Below, one piece after another: positions 24,119-34,711 of a stretch of 58,208 bases of DNA. Origin of the DNA: Streptomyces pinistramenti. GTDB taxonomy: Bacteria; Actinomycetota; Actinomycetes; Streptomycetales; Streptomycetaceae. Every line of letters starts with the position of its first letter. Positions within the stretch are counted from its first letter, which is position 1. The translations under genes and the position numbers were made by a program. Below the pieces are notes generated by a model. The model did not search any database and had not been told where the DNA came from. It saw nothing but the letters and a program-made list of their open reading frames with translations. Where the stretch lies: NCBI RefSeq assembly GCF_020564935.1, contig NZ_JAJCXB010000048.1, positions 1-58,208 of the forward strand, written 5' to 3'.

Positions 24119-25345
24119 GTGAGAGCCCGTCTGCCCGCCCCACCCGCAAGGCCGCACCGCGACGATGTCCTCATCGCGGCTGCCGGGCTGCTCGGCGGCC
24201 TGCTGCTGTGGGTGCTGGGACTGCACAGCGCCCCGCCGGTGTCCGGCCTGCCGTCGTGGCTGACGCTGGTCGCGCTGGCCGCCATCAGCGGCGCCGAACT
24301 GCTGCGCCGCACCGCCCCGCTGACCGGCCTCGCCATCGCCGTGGCCGCGCTCACCCTGGACACCTGCGCCGGGACGCTCATCGCCACCGTCGTGATGTTC
24401 ACGGACCTGGTCTACGCCGCGGTGCTCTACGGCGGCTCCCGGGCGGCCCGGCGGATCCCGCAGTGCGCCGTGCTGGTGACGGTCCTCACCACGGTGGTGC
24501 TGCTCGCCGTGCGGCGCGACCCCGAGATGCTGATGTTCGGCATCGTCATCGGCGTCATCACCGCCACCCCGGCCTGGACCGGCCTGATCATCCGCAACCA
24601 CCGCGACGCGGCCCAGGCCGCCCGGCTGCGCGCCGAGCAGACCGCGCTGCTCGCCGAGATGGACCGGACCCAGGCGGTGGCGGGCGAGCGGGCGCGGATG
24701 GCCCGCGAGCTGCACGACATGGTCGCCAACCACCTGTCGGCCATCGCCATCCACGCCACCGCGGCCCAGACCATCGACGACCCGGGCGCGACCCGCCAGG
24801 CGCTCGGCGTCATCCGCGAGAACAGCGTCCAGGGTCTGGCCGAAATGCGCCGTCTCATCGGGTTGCTGCGGGACGCGGCCGGCGCGGAGGAACCGGCCGC
24901 CGTACCCACCCTCGACGGGCTTGAAGCGCTGCTCGGCCAGGCCCGGACGAACGGCGCGGCCAGCGGCCTCACCTTCACCCTGGACGACACCCGGCACGCC
25001 GACGGCACGGACCCGCGGGCCGCGCTGCCCGCGCCGGTGGAGCTGGCCGCCTACCGCATCGTCCAGGAGTCCCTGACCAACGCGCTCAAGCACGCCGCCC
25101 CCGGCGAGGTCGCCGTCCGCCTCGAACAGGCCCGGGGCGGCCCGCTCGGCATCGCCGTGATCAGCCCGTTCGGCGGCCGCTCGGGACCGCGGGCGCCCGG
25201 CTCGGGCGCCGGACTGGTCGGCATGCGGGAGCGCACCACCCTGCTGGGCGGAACCTTCGAGGCCGGCCCGGTGCGCGGGCCGGCCGGCACGGTATGGCAA
25301 GTACGGGCCCAGCTCCCGGCCGCCGAGGAGAAAACACCGTCATGA
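24119..25345 (+). CDS. Sensor histidine kinase (NarL/DesK type)
   Basis: A 408-residue membrane kinase. About four hydrophobic segments lie between residues 17 and 155. A linker helix leads to the HisKA_3 dimerisation box RARMARELHDMVANHLSAI with phospho-acceptor His199. The HATPase domain has the N-box AYRIVQESLTNALKHA and the G-box GAGLVGMRERTTLLGG. No extracellular sensor domain is visible, so it probably senses within the membrane. The GTG at 24119 follows TTGGAT by six bases and may be leaderless. The stop overlaps the regulator start (ATGA), giving coupled translation. Confidence 0.9.
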   Translation: MRARLPAPPARPHRDDVLIAAAGLLGGLLLWVLGLHSAPPVSGLPSWLTLVALAAISGAELLRRTAPLTGLAIAVAALTLDTCAGTLIATVVMFTDLVYAAVLYGGSRAARRIPQCAVLVTVLTTVVLLAVRRDPEMLMFGIVIGVITATPAWTGLIIRNHRDAAQAARLRAEQTALLAEMDRTQAVAGERARMARELHDMVANHLSAIAIHATAAQTIDDPGATRQALGVIRENSVQGLAEMRRLIGLLRDAAGAEEPAAVPTLDGLEALLGQARTNGAASGLTFTLDDTRHADGTDPRAALPAPVELAAYRIVQESLTNALKHAAPGEVAVRLEQARGGPLGIAVISPFGGRSGPRAPGSGAGLVGMRERTTLLGGTFEAGPVRGPAGTVWQVRAQLPAAEEKTPS

Positions 25346-26034
25346 CAGGCGCGCCCACGCAGCCGATCCGCGTCCTCGTCGCCGAGGACCAGTCCGCCGT
25401 CCGCGCCGGCCTCGTGCTCATCCTGCGCTCGGCCCCCGACATCGAGGTCGTCGGCGAGGCTGCGGACGGTGAGGAAGCCGTACGGCTGGCCCGCGAGCTG
25501 CGCCCCGCGCTCGTCCTCATGGACCTCCAGATGCCGCGGCTCGACGGCGTCTCGGCCACCCGCCGGGTGGTCGCCGGTGGCCTCGCGGACGTGCTGGTGC
25601 TGACCACGTTCGACCTGGACGCGTACGTCTTCGGCGCGCTGCGGGCGGGCGCCGCCGGCTTCCTGCTCAAGGACAGCGACGCGACCGCGCTGCTGACCGC
25701 GGTCCGCACGGTGGCGTCGGGCGACGGCGTGATCTCCCCCGCGGTGACCCGCCGGCTGATCGCCGAGTTCGCCGGGCCGTCCGCCCCGGCACGCGCCGAA
25801 CGGCCGGACGATGCGCCGGACCCGGCCGTCCTGGACGTGCTGACGCCGCGCGAGCGCGAGGTGCTGGGCGCGCTGGGCCGCGGACTGTCGAACGCCGAGG
25901 TGGCGGTACGGCTGGAAATGGCGGAGGCCACGGTGAAGACCCATGTCAGCCGGCTGCTGGCCAAGCTGGGACTGCGCAGCAGGCTCCAAGCCGCGGTCCT
26001 GGCAAGGGAGTTGGAAATCGACGCCCGGCCGTAG
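25342..26034 (+). CDS. LuxR/NarL family response regulator
   Basis: A 230-residue DNA-binding response regulator. The receiver domain (10-125) has the acidic pair in VAEDQ, phospho-acceptor Asp61 in LVLMDLQMP, and the conserved Lys in LLKDSD. The C-terminal LuxR-type helix-turn-helix contains LTPREREVLGALGRGLSNAE and TVKTHVSRLLAKLGLRSR. It is translated from an ATG overlapping the kinase stop, so the pair forms one two-component system. The target genes are unknown. Confidence 0.94.
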   Translation: MTGAPTQPIRVLVAEDQSAVRAGLVLILRSAPDIEVVGEAADGEEAVRLARELRPALVLMDLQMPRLDGVSATRRVVAGGLADVLVLTTFDLDAYVFGALRAGAAGFLLKDSDATALLTAVRTVASGDGVISPAVTRRLIAEFAGPSAPARAERPDDAPDPAVLDVLTPREREVLGALGRGLSNAEVAVRLEMAEATVKTHVSRLLAKLGLRSRLQAAVLARELEIDARP

Positions 26035-26054
26035 ACGCAGGGCTCAGCCCTTAC

Positions 26055-26504
26055 CTACGCCACATTGACCCGCTGGCCGGGCGGCGCCGCTTCAAGCCAG
26101 GCCAGGAAGCCGGTGAGCGCGTCCTCGCTCATCGCCAGCTCCAGGCGGACGCCGCGGTGGCGGCAGGCGAGCACGGTCGAGTCGGAGAGCAGCGCCAGCT
26201 CTTCCTCACCCTGCGGGGTCCTGCGCTCCAGGACCTCGATGGCGGAGCGCTCCAGGACGCGGCGGGGCCTGGGCGCGTAGGAGAAGACCCGGAACCATTC
26301 GATCCGGTCGCCGTTGTAGCGCGCGACGCCGTAGATCCAGCCCTTGCCGCTGGGCTCGCGCTCGTCCTCGGAAACGTTCCAGCGCAGGCTGCAGTCGAAC
26401 GTGCCGCCGGACCGCTGGATGAGCCGCCGCCGCAGCCCGAAGACGAACAGCCCCAGCAGCACCAGCACCACGACCGCGCCGCTCACAAGCAGAGCGAGGA
26501 CCAT
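26055..26504 (-). CDS. DUF2550 domain-containing membrane protein
   Basis: A 149-residue protein with one N-terminal membrane helix (VLALLVSGAVVVLVLLGLFV) followed by RRRLIQRSGGTFDCSLRW and a soluble beta-rich domain. This arrangement matches DUF2550, a family usually found directly after atpC in actinobacteria. It begins 118 nt beyond atpC, behind a strong hairpin, so it is probably a separate or read-through transcript. Function is unknown. Confidence 0.88.
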   Translation of the reverse strand: MVLALLVSGAVVVLVLLGLFVFGLRRRLIQRSGGTFDCSLRWNVSEDEREPSGKGWIYGVARYNGDRIEWFRVFSYAPRPRRVLERSAIEVLERRTPQGEEELALLSDSTVLACRHRGVRLELAMSEDALTGFLAWLEAAPPGQRVNVA

Positions 26505-26550
26505 CTCGACCGACCTCCTCGCCTCGTATTCCGGAAACGCACCTGCATTG

Positions 26551-26599
26551 CCTCAGCCGCGGGCCGCTCCGGAGGTCTCCGGGCAGCCCGCGGCTGAGG
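26551..26599 (-). terminator. Terminator of the atp operon
   Basis: Perfect 14-bp arms CCTCAGCCGCGGGC (26551-26564) and GCCCGCGGCTGAGG (26586-26599), with an inner CCGGAG/CTCCGG hairpin, lie 24 bases beyond the atpC stop. Confidence 0.8.
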
Positions 26600-26622
26600 A
26601 TCGATCTCGTCGGTGCCGGGGC

Positions 26623-27006
26623 TCAGTGAACGCCCGTCACCGAACGCAGCCGGACAGCGGCGCGGCGTTCGGCGACCGCGTCGGCCGCCGACTTCGCCCG
26701 CTCCAGTGCCCGCTCCGCGCGCTGGACATCGATCTCGTCCGACAGTTCCGCGACCTCCGCGAGCAGAGACAGCTTGTTGTCGGCGAAAGAGATGAAACCG
26801 CCGTGCACAGCGGCGACGACGGTGCCGTCCCCGCTCTCGCCGGTCGTACGAATCGTCACCGGGCCGGACTGCAGCACGCCGAGCAGCGGCTGGTGTCCGG
26901 GCATGACGCCGATGTCGCCCGACGAGGTGCGCGCGACAACCAGGCTGGCCTCGCCGGACCAGACCTGTCGGTCCGCTGCGACCAACTCGACGTGCAGCTC
27001 AGCCAC
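26623..27006 (-). CDS. atpC: F1F0 ATP synthase epsilon subunit
   Basis: A 127-residue central-stalk subunit that regulates ATP hydrolysis. The N-terminal beta sandwich has ELHVELVAADRQVWSGEA and GDIGVMPGHQPLLGVLQSG. The C-terminal helical part contains RAERALERAKSAADA. The GTG at 27006 is preferred over an ATG seven codons upstream because GAGGAG lies directly before the GTG. It is the last gene of atpIBEFHAGDC, about 110 nt after atpD. Confidence 0.94.
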   Translation of the reverse strand: MAELHVELVAADRQVWSGEASLVVARTSSGDIGVMPGHQPLLGVLQSGPVTIRTTGESGDGTVVAAVHGGFISFADNKLSLLAEVAELSDEIDVQRAERALERAKSAADAVAERRAAVRLRSVTGVH

Positions 27007-27114
27007 GATGGCTCCTCGGGTCTCCACCTGCCAGGCTCGGCAGATGTTGGGTCAAATACTAGTGGTCGTACGGACCGGGGGCGGCCAGGGCCGCCCCCGG
27101 GACCGGGGCCGGGG

Positions 27115-28569
<1,455 letters not shown>

Positions 28570-28574
28570 AGTTG

Positions 28575-29495
28575 TCAGTCACTCCCCGCGGTCGCGTCGG
28601 CCAGGGCGCTGGCGCCACCGACGATCTCGCTGATTTCCTGGGTGATTTCGGCCTGGCGGGCCGCGTTGGCAAGCCGCGAGAGCGACTTGATGAGCTCTTC
28701 GGCGTTGTCCGTGGCCGACTTCATCGCACGCCGGGTGGCGGCGTGCTTCGAAGCGGCGGCCTGCAGCAGCGCGTTGTAAATCCGCGACTCGACGTACCGC
28801 GGCAGCAGGGCGTCGAGGACGTCCTCGGCCGACGGCTCGAACTCGAAGAGCGGCAGGATCTCGCCGTCCTTCCCCTCGGCGGCGGCCGCGGCCGTCTCCG
28901 TGAGGCTGAGCGGCAGCAGCCGGTCGTCGAGCGCCGTCTGCGTCATCATCGAGAGGAACTCGGTGAAGACGATGTGGAGTTCGTCCACCCCGCCCTCGGC
29001 CGTGTCCTGCTGTACGGCGGCGATCAGCGGTGCGGCGACCGCCTTGGCGTCGGCGTACGTCGGGCTGTCGGTGAAGCCGGTCCACGACTCCTGCACCGCC
29101 CGCTCGCGGAAGGCGTAGTACGACACGCCCTTGCGCCCGACGATGTAGGCGTCGACCTCCTTGCCCTCGGCCTTGAGCCGCTCGGTGAGCTGCTCGGCGG
29201 CCTTGATGACGTTGGAGGAGTAGCCGCCGGCCAGACCGCGGTCGCTCGTGATGAGCAGCAGCGCGGCACGGGCCGGCCGCTCCGCCTCGGTCGTGAGCGG
29301 GTGCTGCGTGTTCGAGCCGGTGGCAACCGCCGTCACCGCGCGGGTCAGTTCACTCGCGTACGGCGTCGATGCCGCCACCTGGCGCTGCGCCTTGACGACG
29401 CGCGAGGCGGCGATCATCTCCATCGCCTTGGTGATCTTCTTGGTCGCGGTGACGGAGCGGATGCGACGCTTGTAGACCCGGAGCGTGGCTCCCAT
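28575..29495 (-). CDS. atpG: F1F0 ATP synthase gamma subunit
   Basis: A 306-residue rotor shaft subunit. The N-terminal helix MGATLRVYKRRIRSVTATKK with ITKAMEMIAASRVVKAQ and the C-terminal helix SATDNAEELIKSLSRLANAA with RQAEITQEISEIVGGASAL form the coiled coil that rotates inside alpha3beta3. The length is slightly above the E. coli protein, as usual in actinobacteria. It lies 20 nt after atpA. Confidence 0.97.
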   Translation of the reverse strand: MGATLRVYKRRIRSVTATKKITKAMEMIAASRVVKAQRQVAASTPYASELTRAVTAVATGSNTQHPLTTEAERPARAALLLITSDRGLAGGYSSNVIKAAEQLTERLKAEGKEVDAYIVGRKGVSYYAFRERAVQESWTGFTDSPTYADAKAVAAPLIAAVQQDTAEGGVDELHIVFTEFLSMMTQTALDDRLLPLSLTETAAAAAEGKDGEILPLFEFEPSAEDVLDALLPRYVESRIYNALLQAAASKHAATRRAMKSATDNAEELIKSLSRLANAARQAEITQEISEIVGGASALADATAGSD

Positions 29496-29515
29496 GGATC
29501 AGGTCCCTTCCGTCG

Positions 29516-31108
29516 TCACTTGGCGGTGCTGACCGGAGCGTCCTCACCGAGAAGCTTGCCGTCCGAGGTCTCGAACTGCTGCTTGAAGGCGGCGACGGAA
29601 TCGGTGAGCGCCTGGATGGTGTCGTCGGACATCTTGCCGCCCTCGACGATGCTGACCAGCAGGTCCTTCTTCTCCCGGCCCAGGTAGTCGAGAAGCTCCC
29701 GCTCGAAGCGGCGGATGTCCGCGACCGGTACGTCGTCCATCTTGCCGGTGGTGCCGGCCCAGATGGAGACGACCTGCTCCTCGACGGGCATCGGGGAGTA
29801 CTGGCTCTGCTTGAGCAGCTCGGTCATGCGCTGACCCCGGCCCAGCTGGGCCTTGGAGGCCGCGTCCAGGTCGGAACCGAAGGCGGCGAACGCCTCCAGC
29901 TCGCGGTACTGGGCGAGGTCCACGCGCAGACGTCCGGAGACCTGCTTCATGGCCTTGTGCTGGGCCGAGCCACCGACACGGGAGACCGAGATACCGACGT
30001 TGATCGCCGGGCGCTGGTTCGCGTTGAAGAGGTCGGACTCCAGGAAGCACTGACCGTCGGTGATGGAGATGACGTTGGTCGGGATGAACGCCGACACGTC
30101 GTTCGCCTTGGTCTCGACGATCGGCAGGCCGGTCATCGAACCGGCACCCAGCTCGTCGGAGAGCTTCGCGCAGCGCTCCAGCAGACGCGAGTGCAGGTAG
30201 AAGACGTCGCCCGGGTACGCCTCGCGGCCCGGCGGGCGGCGCAGCAGCAGGGATACGGCGCGGTAGGCGTCGGCCTGCTTCGAGAGGTCATCGAAGATGA
30301 TCAGGACATGCTTGCCGGAGTACATCCAGTGCTGGCCGATGGCCGAACCGGTGTAGGGCGCCAGGTACTTGAAGCCCGCCGGGTCGGACGCCGGGGCGGC
30401 GACGATGGTCGTGTACTCCAGGGCGCCGGCCTCCTCCAGCGCACCGCGCACGGACGCGATGGTGGAGCCCTTCTGGCCGATGGCGACGTAGATGCAGCGG
30501 ACCTGCTTCTTCGGGTCGCCCGAGCGCCAGTTGTCGCGCTGGTTGATGATCGTGTCGACGGCCAGGGCGGTCTTGCCGGTCTGGCGGTCGCCGATGATCA
30601 GCTGACGCTGGCCACGGCCGATCGGCACCATCGAGTCGACGGCCTTGTAGCCGGTCTGCATCGGCTCGTGGACGGACTTACGGACCATGACGCCCGGAGC
30701 CTGCAGCTCCAGGGCGCGGCGGCCCTCGGACTCGATCTCGCCGAGGCCGTCGATCGGGTTGCCCAGCGGGTCGACGACGCGGCCGAGGTAGCCCTCGCCC
30801 ACGGCGACCGAGAGCACCTCACCGGTGCGCTGCACCGGCTGGCCCTCCTCGATACCGCTGAACTCGCCGAGGACAACCGCACCGATCTCGCGCTCTTCCA
30901 GGTTCAGCGCAAGACCGAGCGTGCCGTCCTCGAACTTCAGCAGCTCGTTCGCCATCGCCGAGGGAAGGCCCTCGACCTTCGCGATGCCGTCTCCGGCCTC
31001 GCTTACCGTGCCGACCTCCTCGCGCGAGGCCGCGTCCGGCTTGTACGCCTGGACGAAGTTCTCCAGCGCGTCCCGGATCTCCTCCGGCCGGATCGTGAGC
31101 TCCGCCAT
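29516..31108 (-). CDS. atpA: F1F0 ATP synthase alpha subunit
   Basis: A 530-residue regulatory nucleotide-binding subunit of F1. The P-loop GDRQTGKT is at residues 173-180, with the alpha-specific Arg region GIAVSRVGGSAQ-like (here VGISVSRVGGSAQHKAMK). The C-terminal tail is longer than in E. coli, ending with a charged, flexible segment, as in other actinobacteria. A 213-nt spacer containing a hairpin separates it from atpH, the widest gap among the F1 genes. Confidence 0.98.
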   Translation of the reverse strand: MAELTIRPEEIRDALENFVQAYKPDAASREEVGTVSEAGDGIAKVEGLPSAMANELLKFEDGTLGLALNLEEREIGAVVLGEFSGIEEGQPVQRTGEVLSVAVGEGYLGRVVDPLGNPIDGLGEIESEGRRALELQAPGVMVRKSVHEPMQTGYKAVDSMVPIGRGQRQLIIGDRQTGKTALAVDTIINQRDNWRSGDPKKQVRCIYVAIGQKGSTIASVRGALEEAGALEYTTIVAAPASDPAGFKYLAPYTGSAIGQHWMYSGKHVLIIFDDLSKQADAYRAVSLLLRRPPGREAYPGDVFYLHSRLLERCAKLSDELGAGSMTGLPIVETKANDVSAFIPTNVISITDGQCFLESDLFNANQRPAINVGISVSRVGGSAQHKAMKQVSGRLRVDLAQYRELEAFAAFGSDLDAASKAQLGRGQRMTELLKQSQYSPMPVEEQVVSIWAGTTGKMDDVPVADIRRFERELLDYLGREKKDLLVSIVEGGKMSDDTIQALTDSVAAFKQQFETSDGKLLGEDAPVSTAK

Positions 31109-31321
31109 CTGGGTTCCCTGCTCTCCTTGTTGGGCCCGAAGTTACTTGCGGGGGTCTGGGGGTTGTCCCCAGGGGGTTTCCGCCTACGGCCCAACTCGGG
31201 CCGCCGTCGTGCTTGTGCTGTCTTCCGGGGCGGGCCGCGGGCCGCAGCCGGACCTCGTCGGTCCGGCCGTCCGGCCCGGCGTCCTGCCGCCGGTGGTGCA
31301 GCTCTTGAGTTGGTGGCTGGG
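31109..31321 (-). other. atpH-atpA spacer with hairpin
   Basis: The 213-nt spacer inside the operon contains the hairpin CTGGGG-5 nt-CCCCAG (31156-31172), part of a C/G-tract sequence of a kind that recurs in Streptomyces genomes. No gene is visible. Confidence 0.5.
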
Positions 31322-32137
31322 TCAGCCGGCCATCCGCCGTGCCGCCTCGTCGAGGCGGTCCGCGATGCTTCCGTTGATGACCTCGTCGCCGATCCGTACC
31401 TGGATGCCGCCGATGATCTCGGGGTCCACATCGAGGTTCAGGTGAACCTGCCGTCCGTAGACCCTGGCCAGCGAGGCGCCGAGGCGCGTGCGCTGTCCTT
31501 CGCTGAGCGGCACCGCGGAGGTGACCACTGCGACCATCCGGCCCCGGCGGTGCGCGGCCAGCTTGGAGAGGGCGTCCAGCCCTGCTTCCAGGCTACGGCC
31601 TCGCGGGTTGCCGACGAGCCGGACCACGATGCGTCCGGTGACCGGGTTGGCCCGGCCGCCGAGCAGCGTGTTCAGCAGCTCCGTCTTGGCCGCCACCGAG
31701 GCACTCTGGTCGGTCAGCGCACGGCGCAGTTCGCCGGTCGAGGTGACGATCCGGCCGAACCGGAACAGCTCGTCCTCGACGTCGTCCAGCTGACCGGCAC
31801 GCTGCGCCGCGGCGAGGTCGGCGCTGTAGGACAGCTCCTCCATCGCGTCGGCGAGGTCGCGCGAGCCCGACCAGCGGGCGCGGACCATGCCGGCGACCAG
31901 TTCGGCGGCCGGGCCGCCGATCTTGCCGCCGAGCAGCCGGCCGGCCAGCTCGGCGCGTGCCTCGCCGGGCTGCGCCGGGTCGGTCAGGACCCGACGCAGC
32001 GAGACCTCGCGGTCGAGCAGAGCGGTGACGGCAGCCAGCTCCTCGGCGAGCTTCGCCGCGTCGACGGAGGAATCGTCCGTCAGCGCGTCGAGCTGCTCAC
32101 GTGCGGAGGCGAATGCCTCGCGGCTCGCTCCGTTCAT
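31322..32137 (-). CDS. atpH: F1F0 ATP synthase delta subunit
   Basis: A 271-residue peripheral-stalk subunit. The C-terminal family motif RTRLGASLARVYGRQVHLNL and PEIIGGIQVRIGDEVINGSI is clear. It is about 90 residues longer than E. coli delta, with an Arg/Ala/Glu-rich helical insertion in the middle, as in Streptomyces relatives. The start overlaps the atpF stop by four bases (ATGA), indicating coupled translation. Confidence 0.95.
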   Translation of the reverse strand: MNGASREAFASAREQLDALTDDSSVDAAKLAEELAAVTALLDREVSLRRVLTDPAQPGEARAELAGRLLGGKIGGPAAELVAGMVRARWSGSRDLADAMEELSYSADLAAAQRAGQLDDVEDELFRFGRIVTSTGELRRALTDQSASVAAKTELLNTLLGGRANPVTGRIVVRLVGNPRGRSLEAGLDALSKLAAHRRGRMVAVVTSAVPLSEGQRTRLGASLARVYGRQVHLNLDVDPEIIGGIQVRIGDEVINGSIADRLDEAARRMAG

Positions 32138-32697
32138 CGGCCGGCCTCAGCCTTCGTCGCGTCCGACGCCGCCTTGGCCTCGATGTCGTCGAGGAAGCGG
32201 TCGATGGTCCGGCTCTGCCGGGCGTGGTCCTCAAGGGACTCGCCGACGAGCTTGCCGGCCAGGTCGGTGGCGAGCTTGCCCACGTCCTGACGCAGCGACT
32301 GCGCGGCCTGCTTGCGGTCCGCCTCGATCTGGGCGTGACCGGCAGCGATGATTTCCTCACGCTGCCGCTGGCCCTCGGCGCGCATCTCGGCGATGAGCGT
32401 CGCGCCCTGCTCCTGCGCCTCCTGGCGCAGACGCGCGGCCTCGTGGCGGGCGTCGGCGAGCTGGGCCCGATAGTCCTCGAGCACCTGCTGAGCCTCGGCC
32501 TGGGCGGCCTCGGCCTTCTCCATGCCGCCCTCGATCGCCGCCCGGCGCTCGTCCAGAACCTTGTTGATGTTCGGGAGCAGCTTCTTGGCGAGGAAGCCGA
32601 AGACGATGAAGAAGGCGATCAGGCCGATGACCAGCTCTGGAATCGGCGGGACCAGGGGGTTCTCAGGAACCTCCGCCGCCAGGTTCAGGGCGTTCAC
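32134..32697 (-). CDS. atpF: F1F0 ATP synthase subunit b
   Basis: A 187-residue peripheral-stalk subunit. One membrane helix (VIGLIAFFIVFGFLAKKLLP) is followed by a long Ala/Glu/Arg-rich coiled coil ending in helices that bind delta. The sequence NINKVLDERRAAIEGGMEKA is typical. It lies 41 nt after atpE and overlaps atpH by four bases. Confidence 0.96.
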   Translation of the reverse strand: MNALNLAAEVPENPLVPPIPELVIGLIAFFIVFGFLAKKLLPNINKVLDERRAAIEGGMEKAEAAQAEAQQVLEDYRAQLADARHEAARLRQEAQEQGATLIAEMRAEGQRQREEIIAAGHAQIEADRKQAAQSLRQDVGKLATDLAGKLVGESLEDHARQSRTIDRFLDDIEAKAASDATKAEAGR

Positions 32698-32738
32698 ATC
32701 AGTGCCTTCCGTCTGAATGGATAGTCGATGTGCTTCGT

Positions 32739-32999
32739 TTACTTGTAGACGAAGCCCATGACGATGCCGATCAGGGCGAGCGCCTCACAGAACGCGAAAC
32801 CCATGATCTGGTTGGTGCGGATCAGGCCGGCGGCCTCGGGCTGACGGGCCAGAGCCTGGGTGCCGTTACCGAAGATGATGCCGACGCCGACGCCGGGGCC
32901 GATCGCGGCGAGGCCGTAACCGATCGAGGCGACGTTGCCGACGACGTTGGTCTTGGCGGAGCCGGCGGCGAGGTTGACCATTTCGAGAGCAGCGGACAT
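32739..32999 (-). CDS. atpE: F1F0 ATP synthase subunit c
   Basis: An 86-residue two-helix ring subunit. The first helix contains ASIGYGLAAIGPGVGVGIIF, the loop GTQALARQPEA, and the second helix QIMGFAFCEALALIGIVMGF with the proton-binding Glu72. All landmark residues are present, and there is no sodium-binding motif, so it is a proton-type ring. Confidence 0.98.
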   Translation of the reverse strand: MSAALEMVNLAAGSAKTNVVGNVASIGYGLAAIGPGVGVGIIFGNGTQALARQPEAAGLIRTNQIMGFAFCEALALIGIVMGFVYK

Positions 33000-33076
33000 G
33001 CCGTTACTTCCTTCTCATTTCACGGACCGGTGGGGGTTGGCCACCGGACAGCTGTTGGGCTGGGAGGCGAGGGTGC

Positions 33077-33889
33077 TCAGTGGTGCTCGGCGAGCGCGCC
33101 CTGGACGTAGTTGCAGGCCAGGAGGACGAAGACGTACGCCTGGACGGCCTGGATGAAGAGCTCGAAGGCAGTCATCACGAGGGTCATCACGAAGGACGCA
33201 CCGGCGTAGACGAAGCCGATGCCGTTCAGCATGTACCAGCTGGCGATGGTGAACAGCAGGATCAGCAGGTGGCCCGCGAACATGTTCGCGAAGAGCCGGA
33301 CCGCGTGCGTGAACGGGCGGATGATCAGGTGCTGGAGAAGTTCGAGCACCATGATCAGCGGCAGCACCCAGCCGAGCGACTTGTCGTAGCCCGAGATGTT
33401 CTTCAGTCCGCCGACGAAGCCCTGCTTCTTGAACGTGAGGAACAGCCAGGTGACGTAGACGACCAGGGCGAGGGCCACCGGGAAGGCGATCACCGACGTC
33501 ACGGGGAACGCCATCAGCGGGATGATGGACCAGAGGTTCATGATCCACACGAAGAAGAACAGCGAGACCATGAAGGGGACGTACTTGTCGCCCTCCTTCT
33601 TCCCCAGTGCGTCATAGACGAGCCCGCGGCGCACGAAGTCGTACCCCGCCTCGCCGACCATCTGGAGTTTTCCGGGAACGACCTTCGCCTTGCCGAACGC
33701 GACCCAGAAGAACCCCACCACCACGATCGTGCTGAGGAAAGCCAGCAGCATCGGCTTGTTGAACTCGAAGCTGCCGACTGTGAAGAGGGGTTCGAAAACG
33801 AACGAATGAAGACCCGGGGCCTCGAAGCCACACCCCGGGATGAAGAGGTGGCACTCCGTGTCGAAGGCGAGCATCGTTTCAGCACTCAC
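33077..33889 (-). CDS. atpB: F1F0 ATP synthase subunit a
   Basis: A 270-residue proton-channel subunit with at least five membrane helices. The essential Arg lies in FTHAVRLFANMFAGHLLIL; the last helices include FELFIQAVQAYVFVLLAC. The GTG at 33889 is chosen over an ATG 22 codons upstream because AAGGAG precedes it and the extra residues (Arg/Thr-rich) are unlike family members. It follows atpI after a 264-nt spacer. Confidence 0.94.
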   Translation of the reverse strand: MSAETMLAFDTECHLFIPGCGFEAPGLHSFVFEPLFTVGSFEFNKPMLLAFLSTIVVVGFFWVAFGKAKVVPGKLQMVGEAGYDFVRRGLVYDALGKKEGDKYVPFMVSLFFFVWIMNLWSIIPLMAFPVTSVIAFPVALALVVYVTWLFLTFKKQGFVGGLKNISGYDKSLGWVLPLIMVLELLQHLIIRPFTHAVRLFANMFAGHLLILLFTIASWYMLNGIGFVYAGASFVMTLVMTAFELFIQAVQAYVFVLLACNYVQGALAEHH

Positions 33890-34153
33890 CGCGGGCTCCT
33901 TCAGCGTGGCGCATGGGTACGGCAACCTCGTTGTGTCGGCGCGGCGTTGAGCCACGGAGCGGCACTGGACTGGTCTTACGGATGTGGGGGCGGCGTCTCG
34001 GCGCTGGGCCGGGTCGGATCACAGGCATCGGCTGCGAGGGCTGCCGGTTCCAGCTCGTGGAACTCGGGCGCTCAGCCGCCTGCGCCAACTGTGCCGCAGT
34101 TGGCACCGGACGATAGCAGGCCCGTGGATGGGCTTTTATTCCGGCCCTACGTG
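33890..34153 (-). other. atpI-atpB spacer with stem-loop
   Basis: The 264-nt spacer has no credible gene. It carries a perfect 8-bp inverted repeat GCCAACTG/CAGTTGGC (34084-34104) that could be a processing or attenuation hairpin between atpI and the rest of the operon. Confidence 0.45.
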
Positions 34154-34591
34154 TCACGTCGGCGACCCCGCCGTCTCCGCCTTCTTCGCTTCCGCGGAGT
34201 CGGGGTCGACGTACAGAATCTTGGCCTTCATATGACCGCGGGTCTGCGCGGCGATCCACACAAGAGTGGTGCCGAGCAGGGTGAAGGCAAATGCCTTCGT
34301 ATCAAAGAGTGTTGTGTCCTTGAACGCCATCAGGAAGACGGCCACCAGCAGGACCTGCACCGTGTACAGCAACAGCCCCATCATCTGGAAGAGCTGCGGG
34401 TGATTTCGCGCGGTGCTCTGCAGGACGACGAGTCCGGCACCCATCACCAGCAACACGAGCGCGGTACCGATGACCGCGCCGATCGCTCCCGTACCGCCTG
34501 CGACCACAGCGCTCACGGCAACGGCGACGGCGCCGGTGGCGAGCGTGGGCACAACGGCGTGAAGGAGAAGTCGGGCGTCATTCGACTGCAT
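34154..34591 (-). CDS. atpI: ATP synthase protein I
   Basis: A 145-residue membrane protein with four hydrophobic helices (LHAVVPTLATGAVAVAVSAV, GAVIGTALVLLVMGAGLVVL, QMMGLLLYTVQVLLVAVFLM, AFAFTLLGTTLVWIAAQT) and a soluble C-terminus. AtpI proteins assist c-ring assembly and may carry Mg2+/Ca2+. The position at the head of the atp operon and topology support the assignment, since AtpI sequence is poorly conserved. A Rex-like operator lies 120 nt upstream. Confidence 0.85.
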   Translation of the reverse strand: MQSNDARLLLHAVVPTLATGAVAVAVSAVVAGGTGAIGAVIGTALVLLVMGAGLVVLQSTARNHPQLFQMMGLLLYTVQVLLVAVFLMAFKDTTLFDTKAFAFTLLGTTLVWIAAQTRGHMKAKILYVDPDSAEAKKAETAGSPT

Positions 34592-34711
34592 GGCGGCGCT
34601 CCGGCAAGGGGTGGGGGTGTGTCGTCAAGGACGAGCGTAGACCCGGCCTGAGGCAGAACCTGAGGCCAAAGGACCGTCGCACGAGGCCCCTTCGGCTCTA
34701 TCGCCGGGTTT

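Noticed and set aside
33890..33955. Longer atpB start
   Set aside because: The 22 extra residues are unlike subunit a, and a good Shine-Dalgarno precedes the GTG at 33889.
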